From Bacillaceae bacterium (lineage in GTDB: Bacteria > Bacillota > Bacilli > Bacillales_A > Planococcaceae), in assembly GCA_030149685.1 (NCBI GenBank), contig JASLGI010000026.1, forward strand, positions 1 through 7,067: a stretch of 7,067 nt of DNA, read 5' to 3'. The translations under genes and the position numbers were made by a program. A model generated the notes under the pieces. That model searched no databases, was not told the origin of the DNA, and was given only the letters and a program-made list of their open reading frames with translations. Below, piece after piece: positions 1 through 5,326 of this stretch; position 1 is the first letter of the stretch; the number at the start of each line of letters is the position of its first letter.

Positions 1-444
1 GAGTTTTTAAAAACCGGTTTAGAAGAACGGCAACAGACGATGGAGCGATTTGCAATCGCGATTGCAGAGTTGCAACAGTCGTTTTTTGAAAAAGGAAAAG
101 AAGCTTTAAGACCGTTAACGATGAAAGAAGTAGCGACACGAATCGAGCGACACGAATCGACTGTGAGTCGGACGGTCGCTAACAAATGGATCGAAACGCA
201 GCACGGAACGTATCCGTTGAAATCGTTATTTCCTGCTCGCGTCACCGATCAAGAAGTGACGCCCGAGCACGTCCAACGAAAAATTGAGACGCTCATTCGA
301 AGTGAATCACCTTCGCGCCCCTTATCAGACCAAGCGATCGCAGATGCGCTTGAAAACGAAGGACTCACGATCGCTCGCCGAACGGTCGCCAAGTATCGAA
401 TCGCCCTCGGTTACGAATCGTCCACGCGCCGAAAAGTGCGGTAG
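1..444 (+). CDS. rpoN: RNA polymerase sigma-54 factor RpoN (SigL), C-terminal part, 5' end outside window
   Basis: Sigma-54 directs RNA polymerase to -24/-12 promoters and needs an ATP-hydrolysing activator to open them. The frame is open from base 1 with no stop, so the gene begins upstream; the ATG at 40 is internal. About 147 residues remain of a protein usually near 430-480. The visible part is the DNA-binding half. A helix-turn-helix with the family signature HESTVSR (coded at 151-171) is followed by KSLFPARV, which matches the family's LK-x-FF segment. The RpoN box reads ARRTVAKYRI (373-402), which contacts the -24 element; the usual last residue is E and here it is I. The gene ends TAG at 442-444, 2 bp from the stop of the convergent activator gene. 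Codon usage is rich in CGA, ACG and GTC, and GC is higher than in the neighbouring symporter gene. Identification is firm because the RpoN box is diagnostic. Confidence 0.96.
   Translation, partial: EFLKTGLEERQQTMERFAIAIAELQQSFFEKGKEALRPLTMKEVATRIERHESTVSRTVANKWIETQHGTYPLKSLFPARVTDQEVTPEHVQRKIETLIRSESPSRPLSDQAIADALENEGLTIARRTVAKYRIALGYESSTRRKVR
133..160 (+). repeat. Perfect 14-bp tandem repeat inside rpoN
   Basis: GCGACACGAATCGA occurs twice head to tail at 133-146 and 147-160. Because 14 is not a multiple of 3, the two copies are read in different frames (ATRIE, then RHEST). It lies at the helix-turn-helix of sigma-54, yet the protein keeps the family spacing from EVA to HESTVSR, so this is not a simple insertion. 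Confidence 0.85.
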
Positions 445-446
445 TC

Positions 447-1853
447 TTATTGGAGAACGATGCCATATTTTTTAATTCGTCTCATCAAGAGAGATTGTGT
501 AATTCCAAGATGTTTAGCAGCTTTCCTTGTCGTACCATATTGTTGTAATGCATTAGCGATTAATGTTTTTTCAATTGAATCTAAGTAAGCAGTTAAAGAA
601 CCATCATTTTTTAAATTAAGAAATGAAGGCAGTTTAGCTGCTTTTTTTATGTTATTAGGAAGATCATCTATTGTGATCTCATGATGAGGATAGGTCAATA
701 TGGATCGCTCGGCAAAGTTTTCTAACTCTCGGATATTGCCAGGCCAAGAATAATCGAGTAATAAATTTGTAACTTCAGGTTGTAAAGATGTCGTATGACC
801 ATACTTTTTATTGAACCGCTGAAAAGCTTCTTGAAGTAACGGAATAATATCATCCTTTCTTTCTCGGAGAGGAGGAATTTCAATTGGAAATACATGAAGT
901 CGATAAAATAAATCCGCTCTAAAGTTTCCTTCTTTCACTTCTTCCTCTAATTTTTTGTTCGTTGCCGCGATAATTCGAACATTTACCTTTTTACTTTTAA
1001 CTGCTCCAATCGGTAGGAACGTTTGGTCTTGCAAAAAATGTAGTAATTTTACTTGCATAGCAAGAGGAAGTTCACCAATTTCATCTAACAACAATGTCCC
1101 ACCGTCGGCAATTTCAACGAGGCCTGCTTTACCGGATTCGTTCGCCCCAGTAAAAGATGCTTTTTCATACCCGAATAATTCGGACTCCATTAAACTTTCC
1201 GGTATCGCTCCACAATTTACTTCGATAAATGGTCCGTCATATCGTGTACTATATTCGTGAATCCGGCGAGCGACAGCTGTTTTTCCGACACCAGTTTCAC
1301 CGGTCAATAGAACGGTCGAAGTTGTAGGAGCTACAATTTCAACTTGATTCAATACGTGACGAAACGTCGAACTTCTACCGATGAGGGAAGGCGATGTACG
1401 ATCAATGCTTTCAAGTAACGCTTTGCGGACTTCGATGGTGTACCGTTTTAGCAAAGCTTCTGATTCGTCGAGCCGCTTTGTCGACTGGATAATGTCGGGC
1501 AAGTATCGAGAGTGCGTAATGACGCCGATAATTTCTTCGTTATGAACGATTGGATATCCCGTCGTCACAAATGGATTGTTCCGATTTGTATTCGTATTTG
1601 TTAACTGGACACTTTTTACGACTTTTCGTTGCTCCAGAACGAGACGCGATACAGAAGGAGAGAAAACACCTCTTTTTTCTAAGTCGATGAGCGAATAATT
1701 GATCAGTTCGTCATTTGTTAAGTTAGATCGGGTTAATACAGCATCGTTGGCCCATATGACACGTGCAGAATGATCGGCGACAAGAAGTCCGTCTGGAATG
1801 TTATTCAATGTTTGACGAACAATTTCGTTAGAAAATACTTTTTTAAAATTCAT
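447..1853 (-). CDS. Sigma-54-dependent transcriptional activator (PAS, AAA+, Fis-type HTH)
   Basis: A one-component enhancer-binding protein of 468 aa that should remodel sigma-54 polymerase by ATP hydrolysis. An N-terminal PAS domain at about 13-118 (IPDGLLVADHSARVIWAND) is the likely ligand sensor; there is no receiver domain. The AAA+ domain at about 158-385 has Walker A GETGVGKT (185-192), Walker B GGTLLLDEIG (251-260), arginine-finger region FRADLFYRL (311-319) and sensor II WPGNIRELEN (370-379). The sigma-54-contacting loop reads ASFTGA (232-237) instead of GAFTGA. A Fis-type helix-turn-helix lies at about 441-465 (TRKAAKHLGITQSLLMRRIKKYG). The start is supported by AGAAAGG at 1864-1870, 10 nt upstream. 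The gene is divergent from the amidohydrolase operon with palindromic sites between, so that operon is the probable target. It resembles the RocR/AcoR/BkdR class in layout, but the inducer is unknown and no gene name is justified. Confidence 0.95.
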   Translation of the reverse strand: MNFKKVFSNEIVRQTLNNIPDGLLVADHSARVIWANDAVLTRSNLTNDELINYSLIDLEKRGVFSPSVSRLVLEQRKVVKSVQLTNTNTNRNNPFVTTGYPIVHNEEIIGVITHSRYLPDIIQSTKRLDESEALLKRYTIEVRKALLESIDRTSPSLIGRSSTFRHVLNQVEIVAPTTSTVLLTGETGVGKTAVARRIHEYSTRYDGPFIEVNCGAIPESLMESELFGYEKASFTGANESGKAGLVEIADGGTLLLDEIGELPLAMQVKLLHFLQDQTFLPIGAVKSKKVNVRIIAATNKKLEEEVKEGNFRADLFYRLHVFPIEIPPLRERKDDIIPLLQEAFQRFNKKYGHTTSLQPEVTNLLLDYSWPGNIRELENFAERSILTYPHHEITIDDLPNNIKKAAKLPSFLNLKNDGSLTAYLDSIEKTLIANALQQYGTTRKAAKHLGITQSLLMRRIKKYGIVLQ

Positions 1854-1863
1854 TTTTCAATCA

Positions 1864-1870
1864 CCTTTCT
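1864..1870 (-). promoter_or_regulatory. Ribosome binding site of the activator gene
   Basis: On the minus strand AGAAAGG, followed by TGAT, lies 10 nt before the ATG at 1853-1851. It fits the 3' end of Firmicute 16S rRNA and supports that start. Confidence 0.7.
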
Positions 1871-1888
1871 AAGAAACCCTCGATTTAT

Positions 1889-1916
1889 AACATAAAATGA
1901 GTTGAAATCGACTCAA
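1889..1916 (-). promoter_or_regulatory. Possible sigma-A promoter of the activator gene
   Basis: Read on the minus strand, TTGAGT (1916-1911) and TATGTT (1894-1889) are separated by 16 bp. TTATAA (1890-1885) is an alternative -10. Both hexamers are imperfect, so the call is tentative. The -35 overlaps the first 18-bp palindrome (1898-1915), which would allow the activator to repress its own gene. Confidence 0.35.
1898..1915. promoter_or_regulatory. Putative activator binding site 1 (18-bp imperfect palindrome)
   Basis: TGAGTTGAAATCGACTCA fits a shared pattern TGAGTyGAwwTCrACTCA with dyad symmetry at 14 of 18 positions. It differs from site 3 by one base. The centre lies about 175 bp upstream of the predicted sigma-54 start site near 2081. 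Dimeric Fis-type domains bind palindromes of about this size; assignment to the divergent activator is inference from position. Confidence 0.7.
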
Positions 1917-1919
1917 TAA

Positions 1920-1933
1920 TGATAACGCTTACA
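1920..1933 (+). promoter_or_regulatory. Catabolite responsive element (cre), candidate CcpA site
   Basis: TGATAACGCTTACA agrees at every fixed position with the classical cre consensus TGWNANCGNTNWCA, and at 13 of 14 with the stricter TGWAARCGYTWNCW. It lies between palindromes 1 and 2 and just upstream of the possible activator promoter. Binding of CcpA-HPr(Ser-P) there could lower activator expression or disturb enhancer binding when a preferred sugar is present. Known sigma-54 catabolic systems of Bacillus (acoR, lev, rocG) also carry cre control. Confidence 0.6.
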
Positions 1934-1949
1934 ATCGTAGTCTATATAT

Positions 1950-1967
1950 TGAGTCGAAGTCAAATCA
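1950..1967. promoter_or_regulatory. Putative activator binding site 2 (18-bp palindrome)
   Basis: TGAGTCGAAGTCAAATCA matches 16 of 18 positions of the shared pattern TGAGTyGAwwTCrACTCA. Its centre is about 122 bp upstream of the predicted sigma-54 start site, within the usual enhancer range. It forms the left half of the 56-bp dyad and is 2 bp from site 3. Confidence 0.65.
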
Positions 1968-1969
1968 AC

Positions 1970-1987
1970 TGAATTGAAATCGACTCA
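1970..1987. promoter_or_regulatory. Putative activator binding site 3 (18-bp palindrome)
   Basis: TGAATTGAAATCGACTCA is identical to site 1 except for one base. Its centre is about 102 bp upstream of the predicted start site. Centre spacing to site 2 is 20 bp, about two helical turns, so two dimers would sit on the same DNA face, as expected for activator oligomerisation. Confidence 0.7.
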
Positions 1988-1993
1988 ATATAT

Positions 1994-2053
1994 AGAACAA
2001 AGTAAAAGGAATGAGGAGAAAAGAGGGGAAATGCCGGAAGAAAGGATAGAAAG
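1994..2053 (+). other. Purine-rich linker between enhancer sites and sigma-54 promoter
   Basis: Only 7 of 60 bases on the + strand are pyrimidines, and 2013-2031 is an uninterrupted run of 19 purines. It fills the gap between the palindromes and the -24 element, where DNA must loop. It also holds SD-like GGAG and GGGG runs, but these lie upstream of the predicted transcription start and so would not be used from that promoter. Confidence 0.6.
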
Positions 2054-2071
2054 TTGGCACGCGACTTGCAA
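2054..2071 (+). promoter_or_regulatory. Sigma-54 (-24/-12) promoter of the amidohydrolase-symporter operon
   Basis: TGGCACG-CGAC-TTGCA at 2055-2070 matches the consensus TGGCACGNNNNTTGCW at every fixed position. The GG (2056-2057) and GC (2068-2069) doublets have the canonical spacing. Counting from the -12 C, transcription should begin near 2081, leaving a 27-nt leader to the ATG at 2108. The upstream palindromes are in enhancer position, and the gene for a sigma-54 activator is divergent, so sequence and context agree. Confidence 0.93.
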
Positions 2072-2094
2072 TAAGTAGAGGGCACAATGGAAAG

Positions 2095-2099
2095 AAGGG
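2095..2099 (+). promoter_or_regulatory. Ribosome binding site that selects the ATG at 2108
   Basis: AAGGG, followed by TGAT, lies 8 nt before the ATG at 2108. The in-frame ATG at 2087 has an AGAGGG only 4 nt upstream (2077-2082), which would lie mostly upstream of the predicted start of the sigma-54 transcript. Promoter and SD together therefore favour 2108. Confidence 0.7.
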
Positions 2100-2107
2100 T
2101 GATTTTT

Positions 2108-3706
2108 ATGAATATCAAACATTTCAAAAATGGAACGGTACGTTCGCTTGATGATCAAGGTCGCATGTTTTCAGAGTTTATCGTCGCAGATGGGAAAATT
2201 GTCGCAACAGGTGACAATGTTACAAAATGGTTGCCGTTAGTGGAGGAAACGATTGATTGCAGTGGGAAATTTATTTTCCCAGCTTTCATAGAAAGTCACG
2301 CTCATCCTTTACATTATGCATTACAACAAAGGATGATCAACTGTTCTCCTAGTGAAACTTCAACGATTAACGATTTATTACTCGCCGTTGAAGAAAAAGT
2401 AAAAGTCGCTAAAGAAGGAGAATGGCTAATCGGTTTCGGCTGGGACGAGTCACTAATGAAAGAGGGGAGACAACCTACAATCGAAGAGTTAGATGAAGTT
2501 GCACCTAATAACCCTCTCTTTTTAAAAAGAACGTGTGTTCATAATGCAGTGGCGAATTCGAAAGCTTTTGAAGTGAGCGGGCTTCCCTTAACAGTAGAAA
2601 ATCCGAAAGGCGGTAAGTTTGAACGAAAAAATGGTGTACTTACAGGATTAGTCCAAGAAAATGCGATGGATTTGTTTAAAGTCCCACCCGTTACGATTGA
2701 AGATCAGAAGAAGTGTTGGGAAGAAGCGGAGCGAAGTTTTTTATCGTGGGGTTTGACAACTTTACACGATATGGCCATTACGAAAGAAGATTTAAAAGTA
2801 TATCAACAGCTTCATCGTGAAGGGAATTTAAATGTGAAGATTCGATTGTGGCTATGGGCTAATGATCAAATGGGATGGATAGGAGTGAAAGATTCTACGT
2901 ACGACTTAGGAATAGAAAGTCATTTTGGAGACGACTATTTATCCATCCAAGGTATGAAATTTATGTTAGATGGCAGTGTTGGTGGCCGAACAGCAGCGGT
3001 GGCACAACCGTATGAAAATAGCGATGGAACAGGCATTTTGTATATGGATGCAGACACGATTCAACAGCAAGTGGAGACATCGATCGCCCAAGGTTTACGA
3101 GTCGCTATACATGGCATAGGCGAACGTGCAATTGAGATGGCTTTACGAGCGATTGAAAGCGCTGCTTCAACGGAGCAAAATATTAAAAGTCGCCATAGAA
3201 TCGAGCATGTTGCGTTAGCAACAGAAGAACAATTAAAGCGAATGGCAGAAGAAGGAATTGTAGCCGCTTCTTCAACAGGATTTATTTATTCAATTGGCGA
3301 TAGCTACTTAAATAACTTAGGAAGTAAAAGAGCGGCGAGAGTATTTCCAAATCGTACGATGAGAAATTTAGGAGTACTAGCACCTAACAATTCAGACTTT
3401 CCCGTTTGTGATGGAAATCCGCTTCTCGGAATTTATGCAGCAGTCACTCGAAAAACGTTAAATGGTCAATCGTTAGGTACAGAAGAATGTTTGACGGTCG
3501 ATGAAGCTTTCCGCTCTTATACGATTGACGCTGCTAAAAGCGGGTGCGATGAACGTTTAATCGGAAGTTTAGAAGTTGGAAAGTATGCAGACTTTATTAT
3601 GTTTGAACGAGATCCTTACAATCTACCACCAGAACAATTAAAAGATTTAAAAGTGCAAGAAACGTACGTCGCAGGAGAATGCTTATTTAACTTGAGAAGT
3701 GAGTAG
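2108..3706 (+). CDS. YtcJ-like metal-dependent amidohydrolase (Amidohydro_3 family)
   Basis: A cytoplasmic hydrolase of 532 aa from the preferred start at 2108; starting at 2087 would add 7 residues. Visible family marks, numbered from 2108, are the first metal-binding pair HAH (64-66) after FPAFIES, K284 in KFMLDGSVGGRTA, HGIGERA (H335), RHRIEHV (363-368, H367), the metal-ligand SDFPV (D430) and the C-terminal LEVGKYADFIMFERDP (488-503). This is the amidohydrolase fold with a TIM-barrel and a split small beta domain at both ends. There is no signal peptide. Relatives include N-substituted formamide deformylase and many uncharacterised YtcJ proteins acting on C-N bonds; the substrate here is unknown. 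It is the first gene after the sigma-54 promoter, and the symporter gene follows after 23 bp, suggesting hydrolysis of an imported nitrogen or carbon compound. Confidence 0.93.
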   Translation: MNIKHFKNGTVRSLDDQGRMFSEFIVADGKIVATGDNVTKWLPLVEETIDCSGKFIFPAFIESHAHPLHYALQQRMINCSPSETSTINDLLLAVEEKVKVAKEGEWLIGFGWDESLMKEGRQPTIEELDEVAPNNPLFLKRTCVHNAVANSKAFEVSGLPLTVENPKGGKFERKNGVLTGLVQENAMDLFKVPPVTIEDQKKCWEEAERSFLSWGLTTLHDMAITKEDLKVYQQLHREGNLNVKIRLWLWANDQMGWIGVKDSTYDLGIESHFGDDYLSIQGMKFMLDGSVGGRTAAVAQPYENSDGTGILYMDADTIQQQVETSIAQGLRVAIHGIGERAIEMALRAIESAASTEQNIKSRHRIEHVALATEEQLKRMAEEGIVAASSTGFIYSIGDSYLNNLGSKRAARVFPNRTMRNLGVLAPNNSDFPVCDGNPLLGIYAAVTRKTLNGQSLGTEECLTVDEAFRSYTIDAAKSGCDERLIGSLEVGKYADFIMFERDPYNLPPEQLKDLKVQETYVAGECLFNLRSE

Positions 3707-3716
3707 TTAAAGAGAA

Positions 3717-3720
3717 GGAG
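3717..3720 (+). promoter_or_regulatory. Ribosome binding site of the symporter gene
   Basis: GGAG within AGAAGGAG, 9 nt before the ATG at 3730. It sits in the 23-bp gap after the amidohydrolase stop, where there is no terminator, so the two genes are probably cotranscribed. Confidence 0.8.
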
Positions 3721-3729
3721 TGGATCATT

Positions 3730-5187
3730 ATGTATAGCGCAGATGAAAGAATTATTTTGGGGAGCTTAGTTATCGTTTACTTTCTTTTCCTTTTTGCAAT
3801 TTCTGTTTGGATTAACAAAACGAGTATAAAAACGTATGATGATTACAATGTAGCAGGACGCACAGTTTCTATTTTCCCTCTTATTTTGACATTTGTCGGC
3901 ACAGCAGTAGGCGGTTCGACATTGCTAGGTTATATGGAAAATGGGTATAGTCTCGGAATGGGTCAACAATGGATCAATTTAGGAACATTTTTTGCAGGAT
4001 TAATTATGCTCGGGTTTTTCTTAGATAAAATCCGTGCATACGGAGACAAATATGACATGGTTACAATTGCGGATTATACGACGTTGCGTTATGGAGAAGG
4101 CGCTAGAATACCGACGGTCATTAGTATATTAGTTGCTTACAGTGCTATTACAGGGATGCAATTTGTAGCAATCGCTACGATTTTAAATTTAACGGTCGGT
4201 TTAAGCATGACGACAGGTATTTTAGTAAGTTGGGTCCTCTTAACACTGAAAACATATTTCGGAGGAATGAAATCGGTCATTTGGCAAGATGCTTTCCATG
4301 GAACGATTCAAACAATCGGACTGTTTATTTTATTTGTAGCAGTTATTTTAGCTTCAGGTGGTTGGTCGTCGATTCAGCAAAATGCTTCTAATTTAAATGA
4401 GAGCGCTAACTTAAGTTTATTCTCGTCTATTACCCCTCAAGAAATCTTTGTTTACTTATTAACAATTGGGGCATACCAATTCGTAAGACAAGATCTTTGG
4501 CAACGTTATTGGGCAGCTGGAAGTGCGAAAGTAGCTAAACGAGGTTATTGGATTTCAATTGTCGTAGCTGGATTAACAGGAGCAGCAGTAATAGCGATCG
4601 GAGTGATGGGGAAGTACGGTTTAGGATTAACCGATGCAAATCCTACACTAATCTACTACGCAGTAATAGGGGATGTATTTAACTTCCCGATGGTAATCAT
4701 TATGATCATCGCTCTTCTTGCGACAGTCATTTCAACAGCGGATTCGTTTTTCATGGCAGGAGCGTCATCGATTGTAAATGATATCATTCGTCCGCGAATG
4801 AGTCAGTACGATGATAAGAAATTACTTCTATACAGTCGATACTCTGTCATCGCTGTATCGGTGCTTTCTCTAGTACTAGCGTTGTACATCCCTCAACTCG
4901 TTAACTTATGGGTGACAGGTACAGCGATGCTCGTATCTAGCTTGTTGGCGCCTATTATTTTAGGATTTTACTGGAAACCAGCAACGAAGAAAGGTGGAGT
5001 AGCTGGTATGTGGACCGGTTTAATTGTAGCTGTAATTTGGCAGTTCACAGGTCACCCATTCGGTATTCACCCTGTTTTCGTCGGTTTACCTATCTCGACC
5101 ATCGTAACTGTTATTGTATCTTTAATGAAAGCTGAGGATCACGTTGATTTATTAGCAGAAGAGAGAGAAGTAGAAGTAAGTTCATAA
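3730..5187 (+). CDS. Sodium:solute symporter family (SSS) transporter
   Basis: An inner-membrane importer of 485 aa, the usual length for the family, which couples solute uptake to Na+ (or H+). About 13 hydrophobic segments can be placed, starting near 6-27, 47-69, 80-100, 125-150 and 158-178, and ending near 448-466 before a charged hydrophilic tail. Family marks are YNVAGR (39-44), the flexible glycine-rich GTAVGGSTLLG (57-67), RQDLWQRYWAA (253-263, compare the DQ-QR signature) and STADSFFMAGASSIVNDI (335-352), whose Ser/Thr residues correspond to the sodium site Na2 in known structures. Members carry proline, pantothenate, sugars, urea, carboxylates and others; the substrate cannot be read from sequence. 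Position behind the amidohydrolase suggests it imports that enzyme's substrate. No strong terminator follows. Confidence 0.93.
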   Translation: MYSADERIILGSLVIVYFLFLFAISVWINKTSIKTYDDYNVAGRTVSIFPLILTFVGTAVGGSTLLGYMENGYSLGMGQQWINLGTFFAGLIMLGFFLDKIRAYGDKYDMVTIADYTTLRYGEGARIPTVISILVAYSAITGMQFVAIATILNLTVGLSMTTGILVSWVLLTLKTYFGGMKSVIWQDAFHGTIQTIGLFILFVAVILASGGWSSIQQNASNLNESANLSLFSSITPQEIFVYLLTIGAYQFVRQDLWQRYWAAGSAKVAKRGYWISIVVAGLTGAAVIAIGVMGKYGLGLTDANPTLIYYAVIGDVFNFPMVIIMIIALLATVISTADSFFMAGASSIVNDIIRPRMSQYDDKKLLLYSRYSVIAVSVLSLVLALYIPQLVNLWVTGTAMLVSSLLAPIILGFYWKPATKKGGVAGMWTGLIVAVIWQFTGHPFGIHPVFVGLPISTIVTVIVSLMKAEDHVDLLAEEREVEVSS

Positions 5188-5202
5188 AGAAAAGCAAATT
5201 GT

Positions 5203-5231
5203 TTTTTCCATTCTAAGTAGTGTGCTACACT
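5203..5231 (+). promoter_or_regulatory. Possible distal sigma-A promoter for trxA
   Basis: TGTGCTACACT (5221-5231) fits the Bacillus extended -10 pattern TRTG-N-TANANT. The -35 at 17 bp is weak (TTTTTC, 5203-5208), which extended -10 promoters tolerate. A start near 5238 would give a leader of about 105 nt. The region also contains TAAG/TAG repeats with little pairing strength, so it is not called a terminator. Confidence 0.4.
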
Positions 5232-5263
5232 TACAGTATCAAATTGGAAATGAACTTATTTCG

Positions 5264-5302
5264 AGCAAAAGGCTAGCCCCCGGGGGTATACCGTGGTATA
5301 GT
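5264..5302 (+). promoter_or_regulatory. trxA proximal promoter with Spx-type AGCA box
   Basis: An extended -10, TG-G-TATAGT (5294-5302), lies 34 nt from a strong RBS via a predicted start near 5309. The -35 at 17 bp spacing is poor (TAGCCC, 5274-5279), as expected for an activated promoter. AGCA at 5264-5267 falls at about -45 to -42, which is where Spx with RNA polymerase acts at trxA and trxB of B. subtilis. The spacer contains the palindrome CCCCCGGGGG (5277-5286). Thiol-stress induction is therefore inferred. Confidence 0.6.
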
Positions 5303-5326
5303 AGTTTGTAGAGTTTGTTATCCAAT

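Larger units (their letters stand above)
1941..1996. repeat. 56-bp dyad with perfect 16-bp inverted arms
   Basis: The left arm TCTATATATTGAGTCG (1941-1956) is the exact reverse complement of the right arm CGACTCAATATATAGA (1981-1996). The 24-bp middle keeps partial symmetry about the centre between 1968 and 1969. The dyad contains palindromes 2 and 3 as mirror images. A U-tract does not follow, so it is not a terminator; it reads as a paired protein-binding site. Confidence 0.9.

Noticed and set aside
955..1260. Plus-strand open frame of 101 codons
   Set aside because: It lies wholly inside the activator gene on the opposite strand. The minus-strand product carries all AAA+ motifs, so this frame is a shadow.
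2031..2078. Short reading frame of 15 codons (MPEERIESWHATCNK) with a good SD (AGAGGGG) before it
   Set aside because: It overlaps the sigma-54 promoter and lies upstream of the predicted transcription start, so it would not be on that mRNA. It is too short to support alone.
2087..2107. Upstream in-frame ATG as start of the amidohydrolase
   Set aside because: Its SD-like sequence is only 4 nt away and mostly upstream of the predicted start of the sigma-54 transcript. The ATG at 2108 has a better placed SD.
3154..3167. cre-like TGAAAGCGCTGCTT
   Set aside because: The last part misses the fixed CA of the consensus, and it is within the coding sequence of the amidohydrolase.
4498..4512. Second -24/-12-like sequence TGGCAACGTTATTGG
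   Set aside because: It lies inside the symporter gene, has GG instead of the essential GC at -12, and is explained by conserved coding sequence (LWQRYWA).
5213..5233. TAAGTAG/CTA-CTTA hairpin as terminator of the symporter operon
   Set aside because: The stem is short, AT-rich and bulged, and no T-run follows. It overlaps a plausible extended -10.
5284..5289. GGGTAT as a sigma-B promoter -10 for trxA
   Set aside because: No GTTT-like -35 is found 12-15 bp upstream, and the match is explained by the GC palindrome next to TATA. It is kept only as a remark.
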